A stretch of DNA of 64,000 nucleotides from Chondrosia reniformis. Its lineage: Eukaryota > Porifera > Demospongiae > Chondrillida > Chondrillidae. The translations under genes and the position numbers were made by a program. The notes below the pieces were generated by a model that was not told the DNA's origin, ran no database searches, and saw nothing but the letters and a program-made list of their open reading frames with translations. The DNA lies in NCBI GenBank assembly GCA_947172415.1, contig OX359202.1:3136001-3200000 (forward strand), read 5' to 3'. Positions 38,221-48,146 of the stretch are shown here, in pieces. The number at the start of each line of letters is the position of its first letter. The first letter of the stretch is position 1.

Positions 38221-38267
38221 TAAAAGTTGTAAGTACTAGTTGTATATACACTAATTGCATCTACCAC
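36516..38267 (-). pseudogene. Endonuclease-reverse transcriptase fusion ORF with in-frame deletion
   Basis: 583 codons are open. The first ~28 read satellite, so a native start is more likely M47 (MPTSRSENLYRIGTWN). Endonuclease motifs are GTWNVRS (59-65), SETKW (88-92), YAPTND (159-164), GDLNARVG (194-201) and IDYFLV (263-268). The closing SDH motif with the catalytic histidine is missing. At about residue 288 (near 37405) the protein jumps to GFRRGRGCVDQTF of the RT. RT motifs A (CIDLEKAYDK, 321-330), B (QGVRQGCVMSP, 378-388) and C (FADD, 422-425) remain. The EN-RT linker and RT fingers are gone without loss of frame. The family is RTE- or CR1-like. This copy should be inactive. Confidence 0.85.
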
Positions 38268-38504
38268 TTGTGTGTACTGGTAGTATGTACTACTTAGATG
38301 TACTAGTTATATGTTCTAGTTATAAGTACTAGTTATATGTACTATTTATATGAACTAGTTATATGTTGGTGTACTAGGTATATGTACTAGTTGTATGTAC
38401 TAGTTATATATACTATTTAAATGTCATAGGTGTATGTGTATGTACTAGTTATATGTGCTAGCTGTATGTACTAGTTATATGTACTAGTTGTACGTACTAG
38501 TTGT
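38235..38504 (+). repeat. 13-bp satellite, short block
   Basis: Continues the array interrupted by the LINE. It aligns with 57550-57690, the sister without the LINE. Confidence 0.9.
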
Positions 38505-39373
38505 GTGGGAGCAGGAGTAACGGCGGAAATGGTGGAACCGTGAGAATGGCAGAAAGCACGAAAATGGGCTGGTCTCAAAGCCACTAGTCAGCTGGAAATG
38601 CATGCATCTTTCTAACTAATTGCGATGCAGTAGCAGGGATTGATGGAGCCTCTTAAAGCTCTCCTTTGGAGCGAACGTCTATAAGAAAGGCTTAGAAACA
38701 TTTGGGAACGGCTGAGTACGATAAAATGGTCATATATGATGTAACATAAAATGTCCTCGTGTTGGAAAACTTGGCTTTTGGCTGATCTTGGTTAAAAGAG
38801 GCTTGGAATAAACCGTTTGTAGGATGAGGTTTTAAGAAGGTTGGTTGTACTACCAGAAGTACACATGGAACTGACCAAGGATCAGCACTTTGTCAATTTA
38901 GGGGCTACCAAATTAAGGTTGTTCCGATGATAATTGGTGCTTTGGGGACTGTGGATACACTCCTGGAAGACCTTAGGGGAATTCCAAAGCTGTCAAAAAG
39001 TGCAGTAGAAGTGATCAGAGCCATGTAGAGAACTGTTCTCTGTTCAGCTGTATGGATATTGAGGCGACATCTATCTGTTGAGGGATTGGGGCCTGGACGA
39101 TAAGTAGTCCTGTCCCAGTCCTTGCCTGTCGACCTCTGGAAAGCAGTGGTGGTTTGGTGTATGGAGGTCCTCCTTCCTACTATGACGATCAACTTTGGCC
39201 CAAGGTCCACCGGTCTGCCACTGCTGGAAGGAGGCAAAGCCAAGGCTTCTGGCTAAAAACACAAAGAAGGGAAAACATAATTGACTGAGGGTGGCCAAAG
39301 CCAGATACTCCTTGCCTTAGTAAATTAAGGCAAGACATAACAAGGTTCTCCGTTAAGGTTTTTGTTTCTAAAA
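38505..39373 (+). mobile_element. LINE-tail chimera, copy 2
   Basis: The same structure as at 24141: about 390 bp of unrelated 5' sequence, then the R2-type LINE 3' end from about 38894, with the stem-loop near 39318. The 5' part has an extra GGCTTGGAATA-like insertion relative to copy 1 around 38798. The right-hand satellite flank matches those of copies 1 and 3. Minus-strand open frames at 38905-39298 are antisense shadows. Confidence 0.65.
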
Positions 39374-41052
39374 CTAGTTATTTGCACTAGTTGAATGTAC
39401 TTGATGTACTGGGTATTAGGTAGGTACTAGTTGTATTTACTAGTTGTATATTCAAGTTGTATGTAATAGTTGCATGTACTCAACACTAATTGTAGGTACT
39501 AGTTGTATGTACTAGTTATATGTACTAGCTGTATGTACTAGTTGTATGTACTATTTAAATGTACTAGGTATATGTGTATGTACTAGTAATTAGTAATATG
39601 TACTAGTTGTATGAATAAAAGTTGTATGTACTAGTTGTTAGTTATACTACTAGTTATACTAGCTACTAGGAAGGTACTAGTTGTAAGTACTAGTTGTAAG
39701 TACTAGTTGTTTGTACTAGTTGTATATACTAATTGTATGAACTAGTTGTATATACTATTTTTTGCACTAGTTCTAAGTACTAGTTGTATGTACTAGTCCT
39801 ATGTACTAGTTGTATGTACCAGTTGTATGTACTATTTATATGTACTAGTTGTATGTACTAGTTGAATGTATTAGTAGTATGGACTTGATACTAGTTGAAT
39901 GTGCTTGTTGTATGACTAGTTGTGTGCAATTGTTGTATGTACTAGTTATATGTACTAGTTGTATGTACTCTTTATATATACTAGTTATATATGTATGTAC
40001 TAGGTATATATACTAGTTGTATTTGCTAGTTATATGTACTAGCTGCATGTACCAGCTGTATATACTAATTGTAGGTTCTAATGCTCTTTAGACATACAAG
40101 GTATTAGGTAGTTACTAGTTGCTAGTAGTAATTGTTTGTAGTATTTGTAAGAACTAATTGTATGCACTAGTTGTAGGTACTAGTTGTATGTACTAGTTGT
40201 AGGTACTAGTTGTATGCACTAGTTGTATGTACTAGTTGTATGTACTAATTACTAGATGGATGTACTAGTTCTATGTACTAGTTATATGTCCTAGTTCTAT
40301 GTACTAGTCGTGTGTACTAGTTGTATGTACTATTTGTTTGTACTAGTTTTATGTCCTTGTTATATGTACTAGTTACCAGTTGTATGTAATAGTCGTATGT
40401 ACTATTCGTATGTGGTAGTTGTGTGTACTGTTTTATGAACTTGTTATATGTGTATTTACTAAGTATATGTACTAATTGTATCTACTAGTTATGTGAACTA
40501 CCTGCATGTAATAGCTGTATATATTATATAGTTGTAGGTTCTAGTACTATATAGTTCTAAAAGGTACTAGGTAGGTACTTGTTTTTTGTACTAGTTGTTT
40601 ATACTAATTGTAAATACTAATTGTATTTACTAGTTGTATGTACTAGGTGTTTGAACTAGTTGCATGTACTAATTACTGGTAGTATGCACTAGTTGTATGT
40701 ACTAATTGTATATACTAGTTGGATGTACTAGTTGGATGTCCTAGTTGCTTGGACTACTTGTATGTACTACTTGCATGTATTAGATGTATGTACTCTTTCT
40801 ATGTACTATATGTATATACTAGATATATGTACTGGTTGAAGTACTAGTTTAATGTACTAGTTGAATGTACTAGTTGTATATACTGGTTTTATGTTCTAGT
40901 TGTATGTGCTACTTGTCAAACTTGTTGAATGTACTAGTTGTAGGTATTAGGTATAAGTACAAGTACTAGTTGTAGTACCAGTTTAAATTACTACTTTTAT
41001 ATACTAGTTTTGTGTACTAGTTGTATGTACTAGATGTATGTACTAGATGTAT
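39374..41052 (+). repeat. 13-bp satellite array, block 9
   Basis: Satellite paralleling 25000-28000 and 57933-59870. It contains the uninterrupted TA site (39830-39831) corresponding to the MITE at 58723. No gene is seen. Confidence 0.9.
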
Positions 41053-41808
41053 CAGAGAGTACGGTAGTACTCTCTATGTAGGGATGGTACTGGTTGTTTC
41101 GTTTTCCCCATACATTGGTATAGGAGCGAAATTCCAAATTAGGCTGAAAATCGCCGAAACGAGACTATGTAGAGTTAAATATAGAACAGCCATGCTATAA
41201 ATTGGCCTTGAAGGCAAGCGACCGCGTATCGTTGGCAAATGAACGAACTCTGAAATCTCCCATTTTCGTTTTCTTCTTCTTCATCTTCTTTTTCATCTTC
41301 TTCGCCCGCTGTAACTAAAAAACAAAATAAGCCTTCGGACTACTTCTTAAGCGAAAATACTCTAAATTTTCCGAGCTGTATTCTTTTGTAGAAGCGAGAG
41401 CGATAACGCTATTTTTGAGTATGACAGTTTTCATGGCCCCAGAGTCAAGACCTCAATAAAGTCGCCATTTTAATGACGTCATATCAGTCGAAGATTGCAA
41501 AACCAAAGTGGTTTAAAATACACGAATTCCTAACTTATGCTCCATAAAAAGTACAGAAACTAGAGAACAATAAAAATTTTCTACAAATATAGTAAAGATG
41601 TAGGGATGGCACAAAAAGCAGAGAAACAAGAAAGGGATGTTACACAGTGAAGCATTAGCTATGCATGAATCCTACAAGCAAGGGTGTTGTATGATTCATG
41701 CATATATAGCTAATGCTTCACTGTGTAACATCCCTTTCTTGTTTCTCTGCTTTTTGTGCCATCCCTACATCTTTACTATTTTTGTAGAAAATTTTTATTC
41801 CTCTCTAG
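41053..41808. mobile_element. Foldback element, left arm plus central palindrome, copy 2
   Basis: The same design as 12381-13164: terminal hairpin, about 500-bp arm with a TTC-rich tract near 41270-41300, then the palindrome at 41560-41808. The palindrome loop is flanked by GCATTAGCTA arms. The right arm is missing, again ending at CTCTCTAG. Sister satellite near 31960-32060 runs through this site without an insert, so insertion came after that duplication. Confidence 0.75.
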
Positions 41809-43022
41809 TGTACTAGATGTATGTACTAGTTGTAGGAACTAGTTGTGTCTACTAGTTTATTACTCTAGTCCTATGTTCCAGTTGTACTACTAGTTGAACG
41901 TCTTAGCTGTATTTACAACCTGGTAGAACTAGTTGCAGTTAGTCATTGCATGCAATAGTGGTGTGCACTAGTTATATTTAGTAATTGTAAGTACTAGTTG
42001 AATGTACTAGTTGTTTGTACTAGTTCTATGTACTACTTGTATGTACTCGTTACAAGGTGAATGTACTAGCTGTATGTACTAGTTGCATATAATAGTTGCA
42101 TGTACCAGCTGTATGTACTAGTTGTAAGTACTAGTTTTAGAACTTTTAGTATGTACTAGTTGTAGGAACTAGCCTTAAGTACAACTTGTATGTACTAGTA
42201 GTATGTACTAGTTTTATACTCTACTTCTATTTACTAGTTGTAGGACTAGATGTATGCACTACTTGTATGAACGAGTTGTATGGACCAGTTTTAGTACAAG
42301 TTGTATGTACTAGTTGTATGTACTAGTTGTATTTACTAATTTCATGCTCTAGTTCTATGTACAAGTTGTAATACTAGTTGTATATACTATTTGTATGTTC
42401 TTGTTCAATGTACTAGTTGAATGTGCTCTTTGTATTTTCTAGTGTATGTACTAGTTGTATGTACTAGTTGTATGTACTAGTTGTATGAACTGCTTGTATG
42501 TACTAGTGTGTAAACTGGTTATATGTACTAGTTTTATGTACTAGTTGTATGTACTGGTTGAATGTACTGGTAGTATGTACAAGTAATATGTACTAGTTTC
42601 ATGTACTAGTTATATGTACTAGTTGCATGTACTAGTTGTAATCACTAGATATAGGTACTAGTGATATGTATTAGTTGTATGTACTATTTCTACGTACTAG
42701 TTGTACATTCTAGTTGTATATACTAGTTATATGTGCTTGTTGTATATATCGACTAGTTATCTGTACTAGTTATGTATGTATCTACTAGTTATATGTACTA
42801 GTTGTATGTACTAGTGGTAAGTACTAGTTTTAATCACTTGTTATAAGCACCTCTTATATGTACTACTTATATGTACAACTGTGTGAACTAGTTGTAGGTT
42901 CTAGTACTAGTTATAGTAGGTACTAGGGAGGGACTATTTGTTTTTATAGAATACTAGTTTAATGCACTAGTTGCATGCAGTTGTTTTATATATGAACTTG
43001 TTGCATTTACTAGGACTAGTTA
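41809..43022 (+). repeat. 13-bp satellite array, block 10
   Basis: Satellite. Its last 140 bp match 22740-22881 and 35050-35193 up to GACTAGTTA. The array is then interrupted and resumes at 56561 with the exact continuation of those sister copies. No gene is seen. Confidence 0.9.
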
Positions 43023-46000
43023 TCAGAGAGTACGGTAGTACTCTCTATGTAGGGATGGTACGGGTCGTTTCGTTTTCCCTATACATGTGTAAAGGAGCGA
43101 AAATCCGAATTAGGCAGAAAATCGTCGAAAAAAGGCTATGTAAAGTTAACACTAGACTATCCATGCTATAAACTGGCCTTTAAGGATAACGACCGTGTTC
43201 CGCTGGCAAATAAACAAACTTTGAAATATCCCACTTTCGTTTTCTTCTTTTTCATCTTCTTCATCTTCTTCGCTCGCTGTAACTACAAAAGGAAATAGGT
43301 TTTTGGGCTAATTCTTTAGCAAAAATACTCCTAATTTTCTGCGCTGTATTCTTTTGTAGAAGCGAGAGCGATTACGTTATTATTGAGCATGACGGTTTTT
43401 GTGGCCCAAGAGTCAAGGCTTCAATATATTCGCCATTTTAATGACGTAATATCCATAGCAACCAAGTTGAGAAACGATTTCGTCAACTTCAAGAAATATT
43501 AGATTGGATAGAAATTAGCACGAATGGCGCAAGGAAGAAGAAATCCAGTAGTTAGTTGTACTTTGTTTGTCTATATGTTATGTAAGTATCTAGCTAGTAA
43601 TTGCGCCTGACTCGGTTCGGCAAGATCTTCGGGCCAATGTTTGACTTTCAAAATGAAATTATCGGCTAAATGTTCTGTGTGTTACGTTACGTAGCTTAAT
43701 AATGATTATACTTAATGTTGGCTGTATATATGTTTGGAACGTTAGTCTAGTTGTGAATGACTTTCGGCTATATATTATTCTCATTAAACTGTTAATGAAT
43801 AATAATAATTAATAATACTTAGGTGACCATATGATTCTCTGTATGCAACTCTCTTTTTACTTTCATATGACCATCTAAGTCCTAAGATGGATTGGTCATA
43901 TGCTTGGAATGACAGAGTTGTGTTGAGATAAATCGACTTAATTAATGATCTGTTTTTATGTCCCTGAAGCCATATATAGAAGGTTCGCTATATTCTTTCG
44001 TAGGAGCGAGGGTGATAACATTATTAAGCATGACGATTCTTGGCACCAGAGTCATTGCATCAATGAATTCGCCATTTTATTATATAAAAGAGAACAATAA
44101 AAATTTTCTACAAAAATAGTAAAGATGTAGGGATGGCACAAAAAGCAGAGAAACAAGAAAGGGATGTTATACAGTGAAGCATTAGCTATATATGCATGAA
44201 TCATACAACACCCTTGCTTGTAGGATTCATGCATATATAGCTAATGCTTCACTGTGTAACATCCCTTTCTTGTTTCTCTGCTTTTTGTGCCATCCCTACA
44301 TCTTTACTATTTTTGTAGAAAATTTTTATTGTTCTCTAGTTTCTGTACTTTTTATGGAGCATAAGCTAGGAATTCGTGTATTTTAAACCACGTTGGTTTT
44401 GCAATGTTCGACTGAATATGACGTCATTAAAATGGCGACTTTATTGAGGTCTTGACTCTTGGGCCATGAAAACTGTCATACTCAATAATAGCGTTATCGC
44501 TCTCGCTTCTACAAAAGAATACAGCTCGGAAAATTTAGAGTATTTTCGCTTAAGAAGTAGTCCGAAGGCTTATTTCATTTTTTAGTTACAGCGGGCGAAG
44601 AAAATGAAGAAGAAGATGAAGAAGAAGAAAACGAAAATGGGAGATTTCAAAGTTGGTTCATTTGCCAACGATACACGGTCGCTTGCCTTCAAGGCCAATT
44701 TATAGCATGGCTGTTCTATATTTAACTCTACATAGTCTCGTTTCGGCGATTTTCAGCCTAATTCGGAATTTCGCTCCTATACCAATGTATTAGCTATATA
44801 TGCATGAATCATACAACACCCTTGCTTGTAGGATTCATGCATATATAGCTAATGCTTCACTGTGTAACATCCCTTTCTTGTTTCTCTGCTTTTTGTGCCA
44901 TCCCTACATCTTTACTATTTTTGTAGAAAATTTTTATTGTTCTCTAGTTTCTGTACTTTTTATGGAGCATAAGCTAGGAATTTGTGTATTTTAAACCACT
45001 TTGGTTTCGCAATGTTCGACTGAATATGACGTCATTAAAATGGCGACTTTATTGAGGTCTTGACTCTTGGGCCATGAAAACTGTCATACTCAATAATAGC
45101 GTTTTCGCTCTCGCTTCTACAAAAGAATACAGCTCGGAAAATTTAGAGTATTTTCGCTTAAGAAGTAGTCCGAAGGCTTATTTCGTTTTTTAGTTACAGC
45201 GGGCGAAGAAGATGAAGAAGAAGATGAAGAAGAAGATGAAGAAGAAGATGAAGAAGAAGAAAACGAAAATGGGAGATTTCAAAGTTGGTTCATTTGCCAA
45301 CGATACACGGTCGCTTGCCTTCAAGGCCAATTTATAGCATGGCTGTTCTATATTTAACTCTACATAGTCTCGTTTCGGCGATTTTCAGCCTAATTCGGAA
45401 TTTCGCTCCTATACCAATGTATTAGCTATATATGCATGAATCATACAACACCCTTGCTTGTAGGATTCATGCATATATAGCTAATGCTTCACTGTGTAAC
45501 ATCCCTTTCTTGTTTCTCTGCTTTTTGTGCCATCCCTACATCTTTACTATTTTTGTAGAAAATTTTTATTGTTCTCTAGTTTCTGTACTTTTTATGGAGC
45601 ATAAGCTAGGAATTTGTGTATTTTAAACCACTTTGGTTTCGCAATGTTCGACTGAATATGACGTCATTAAAATGGCGACTTTATTGAGGTCTTGACTCTT
45701 GGGCCATGAAAACTGTCATACTCAATAATAGCGTTTTCGCTCTCGCTTCTACAAAAGAATACAGCTCGGAAAATTTAGAGTATTTTCGCTTAAGAAGTAG
45801 TCCGAAGGCTTATTTCGTTTTTTAGTTACAGCGGGCGAAGAAGATGAAGAAGAAGATGAAGAAGAAGATGAAGAAGAAGATGAAGAAGAAGAAAACGAAA
45901 ATGGGAGATTTCAAAGTTGGTTCATTTGCCAACGATACACGGTCGCTTGCCTTCAAGGCCAATTTATAGCATGGCTGTTCTATATTTAACTCTACATAGT

Positions 46001-46112
46001 CTCGTTTCGGCGATTTTCAGCCTAATTCGGAATTTCGCTCCTATACCAATGTATGGGGAAAACGAAACAACCAGTACCATCCCTACATAGAGAGTACTAC
46101 CGTACTCTCTGA
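43023..46112. mobile_element. Foldback array: old left arm, palindrome, three right-arm repeats
   Basis: Starts TCAGAGAGTACGG and ends in its reverse complement. The left arm is diverged, and an inner stretch at 43985-44080 resembles the same arm again. 43460-43985 is unassigned AT-rich DNA. The palindrome is at 44089-44339. The right arm then occurs three times head to tail, with starts at 44183, 44791 and 45423 (608 and 632 bp). The 24-bp difference lies in a GAAGAAGAT microsatellite. The last unit ends with the full terminal repeat at 46111. Short identical 64-codon frames in each unit come from the repeat and are not genes. Confidence 0.75.
44089..44339. repeat. Central palindrome of the foldback family
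   Basis: About 110-bp arms starting AGAACAATAAAAATTTTCTAC and ending in the reverse complement TTTTTATTGTTCTCTAG, with a 20-base loop. The loop reads CAACACCCTTGCTTG here but its reverse complement at 12902-13164 and 41560-41808. The arms have thus flipped relative to the loop between copies. Confidence 0.8.
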
Positions 46113-46150
46113 TTAGTGAATGTAACTCCATTAGCAACCTATTCGTAAAA

Positions 46151-46240
46151 ATGGCGATTGCTTTAAATGTTCTGACAGTCTTCGGGCTTTTAACTTCAAC
46201 AGTGCTTTTAAGCGCTCCAGCGTCATTGACGCTCGTATCA
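46151..46240 (+). CDS. Possible signal-peptide exon with splice donor (hypothetical)
   Basis: An ATG opens 30 codons with a strongly hydrophobic N-terminus, MAIALNVLTVFGLLTSTVLL, ending SAPASLTLVS. The consensus donor GTAAGT follows at 46241-46246, exactly at a codon boundary. Reading on gives only 23 more codons to TAA at 46310-46312. A first exon of a secreted protein would look like this, but no downstream exon is recognised and the sequence lies inside transposon-rich DNA. It could equally be a captured exon or a chance frame. Confidence 0.35.
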
Positions 46241-46356
46241 GTAAGTTACTACTACATGCACTCCTATGTTGAATTTTTATCCTATCATTTGACCACATTT
46301 AATTCAGTTTAACTTAAAATCTTCATTTAATTATTGGGCGAACTTTTATTAAAATA

Positions 46357-46710
46357 TTAACGGTCATTCCCCATCACACCTCCTATATATAAACCTGGCT
46401 GTATCATTCCCACCTCATCCTTTTGCTGATAAAGACCTTTGTATTCAAAACGTTCAAGAACTTGTATGTCTAAGTCCTCTGGATAGCTACCTCCATTCAT
46501 CGTAACCGTATGATTATAACCACGGTAATGGACCTTCACTTGTCCTGTCATAATGTTATGCTCGACAACTTCCACTTCATAAAAACTTTCTTTCGTACGT
46601 TTTGGCCTAATCGTTTTCTTGACTCTTTCACATAATTGTGAGATAGAGAGTTGCGTTGAAAATAATTTTACTTTCAGTTGTCTTAAGTTATAGCAACTAA
46701 TCTCTGTGAC
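46357..46710 (-). CDS. Hypothetical ORF, possible terminal exon
   Basis: Open on the minus strand from 46710 to TAA at 46357-46359, about 117 codons with no convincing ATG. It includes ESFYEVEVVEHNIMTGQVKV, then HYRGYN. The middle vaguely resembles chromo/Tudor-knot barrels, which often have KVHYxGY. That is only a resemblance. Codon content looks protein-like, so it may be a terminal exon or an exapted fragment. It converges on the hypothetical exon at 46151 from the opposite strand. Confidence 0.3.
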   Translation of the reverse strand, partial: VTEISCYNLRQLKVKLFSTQLSISQLCERVKKTIRPKRTKESFYEVEVVEHNIMTGQVKVHYRGYNHTVTMNGGSYPEDLDIQVLERFEYKGLYQQKDEVGMIQPGLYIGGVMGNDR

Positions 46711-46712
46711 TC

Positions 46713-47060
46713 AAGGGATGGAGAATTGATCAACAATCACTGTAGCAATTACCAATTATTGCACCCTTATATCACGTATTGCATTACTTAAGAGATAAAT
46801 GTCTATGAATACAATTATAGAGTGCATCCAAATGAATAATGTTACTCCGCATCCCTAATACCTTTTGCAAAATGAGCGCTACAAATTCATATGAATTACT
46901 GTTGTTAATGCTACTATGAAATCCATTGCATTATCTTTCAGTTAAGCATACAACTTATTTACAAAATTTAGAACAAGAAATTTGGGAAAGGAACAGCAAG
47001 AAGGAAATGCACCAACCACATGGATTTGGAGCCAAGATCAGATAAGTTATACAATATACA
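46713..47060. other. AT-rich stretch, nothing recognised
   Basis: I see no ORF, inverted repeat or satellite here. It separates the foldback array and small ORFs from the SINE pair. Confidence 0.6.
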
Positions 47061-47400
47061 ATGAATAATCAATGTGATAATCAAACCACAAGTTATAATC
47101 AATGAAACATCATAAAGAGGGAAAAACACGAAAGAAGCAATTGCTGGGAATTGAACCCAGGACAGCTGGTTATGACCACCAGTTGCTCTGCCACTGAGCT
47201 ACAACTGCCACAGCAATGCCTCTCCCATGTTCTCCCTCTTAAACTAACTACAACAAATAATCAGTGTACATTCTTAATTAGTGGTGATTCACTTCATCAG
47301 ACAAGCTGATAATCAAGACCCAGCCCATTTCCAGTGGGAGGGGCCATCTTAACCAAAGGGTCGCTGGCCACCATCAACCACAGGAGAGCTGGGTAAATCT
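47061..47400 (-). mobile_element. tRNA-derived SINE, copy 2 (longest)
   Basis: Read on the minus strand it starts near 47400 with CCCAGCTCTCCTGTGGTTGA, continues through the segment shared with copy 1, the tRNA-like core (47137-47208), and the tail ending GATTATTCAT. The first ~55 bp are absent from copy 1, which is 5'-truncated. It lies head to tail with copy 3, whose tail abuts directly at 47401. Confidence 0.75.
47137..47208 (-). tRNA. tRNA-like core of SINE copy 2 (pseudo-tRNA)
   Basis: Same fold and same box A and B as the core at 19140-19211, with the same GGTCATA loop lacking U33. The sequence is unchanged over the 72 bases compared by eye. The conserved oddity suggests it was already present in the SINE master copy. 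Confidence 0.7.
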
Positions 47401-47548
47401 ATGAATAATCGATGTGATAATCAAACCACAAGTAATAATCAATGAAACATCATAAAGAGGGAAAAACACGAAAGAAGCAATTGCTGGGAATTGAACCCAG
47501 GACAGCTGGTTATGACCACCAGTTGCTCTGCCACTGAGCTACAACTGA
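47401..47548 (-). mobile_element. tRNA-derived SINE, copy 3 (5'-truncated in the tRNA)
   Basis: Contains the tail and the tRNA-like core (47477-47548). Homology then stops at the first bases of the acceptor stem, where the putative Helitron region begins. This truncation point marks a junction, perhaps the left edge of the Helitron. Confidence 0.7.
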
Positions 47549-47561
47549 ACTACAATGTTAT

Positions 47562-48146
47562 GTGAAATGTGGCTGTGTCGTGTGGTTTCTGGCATATTTG
47601 TCAGCTACTCTCCTGTTTCAACCAATGTCAGACTCTTTACTTATTTTCTGCAGAACTCCACCTGCTGTACAGGGCGAGGAACAGGAAACAGTTGTTCCTG
47701 CTATTGAACTTTTATATATGCAGAATCTGTGTCTACCTTGTACCATATGTAGTGTTAATTGCACTGATGAATTAATGAATTTGTGTTGGCCCTGTGGCTG
47801 GGGCATTTGGTCCTGTGGTTGGGGTATTTGGTTCTGTGGCTGGGACTATTGGTCCTGTGACTGGGACTATTGGTCCTGTGACTGGGGTAATTCCTTCTGT
47901 TGCTGGGGCCATAAGTCCCATAACTGTGGCAGTTGGGAAAGTGGGATTCTCAGGGAAGTACCACAGTTTGTTGCAGCTCCAAATGATTTTATAAGGATCA
48001 CTGTTACAGCTGCAAAAGGGACATGTCGCAGTCATTATACTGAAAATACTATACTTCAGTACTATAATAGCATAGCAATGAGGAATTTTGCATTTATTTT
48101 AAGTACTGTTGATGCTGGCAAGCATACATTCATTTGTCAGAAATAG
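47562..48146 (+). CDS. Open frame upstream of the Helitron ORF (doubtful)
   Basis: 194 codons open in the same frame as the 2A-like segment that follows, ending at TAG 48144. The middle is a 7-residue repeat (CGWGIWS-like) created by a 21-bp minisatellite, and the other frames of that minisatellite are open as well. The frame ends just before the hydrophobic leader of the 2A segment. It may be 5' UTR or a decayed first coding part. I do not recognise a domain. Confidence 0.25.
   Translation: MKCGCVVWFLAYLSATLLFQPMSDSLLIFCRTPPAVQGEEQETVVPAIELLYMQNLCLPCTICSVNCTDELMNLCWPCGWGIWSCGWGIWFCGWDYWSCDWDYWSCDWGNSFCCWGHKSHNCGSWESGILREVPQFVAAPNDFIRITVTAAKGTCRSHYTENTILQYYNSIAMRNFAFILSTVDAGKHTFICQK
47799..47924 (+). 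repeat. 21-bp minisatellite, six units
   Basis: Units such as TGGGACTATTGGTCCTGTGA-C repeat every 21 bp, becoming diverged at the right end. Because 21 is divisible by three, every frame gives a heptapeptide repeat, which explains overlapping open frames on both strands here. Similar TGTGGCTG-rich words recur after the OTU region near 55070-55120. Confidence 0.8.

Noticed and set aside
41053-41808. 13-bp target duplication GTACTAGATGTAT around foldback copy 2
   Set aside because: The length equals one satellite period, so the match is expected from the array itself. The element also lacks its right arm, so a clean duplication is not expected.
44192-45626. Three identical 64-codon ORFs at 44192, 44800 and 45432 as a gene family
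   Set aside because: They are parts of the tandemly repeated foldback arm, partly palindromic, with no supporting protein features.
43020-46115. TTA target duplication (PIF/Harbinger-like) around the foldback array 43023-46112
   Set aside because: TTA occurs on both sides, but the satellite does not resume at 46113. Sister copies show the true right junction at 56561, so the three-base match is probably chance.
47772-48035. Pro/Thr/Gly repeat protein on the minus strand and Gly/Val repeat in a third frame
   Set aside because: A 21-bp minisatellite leaves every frame open, so repeated peptides in all frames carry no coding evidence.
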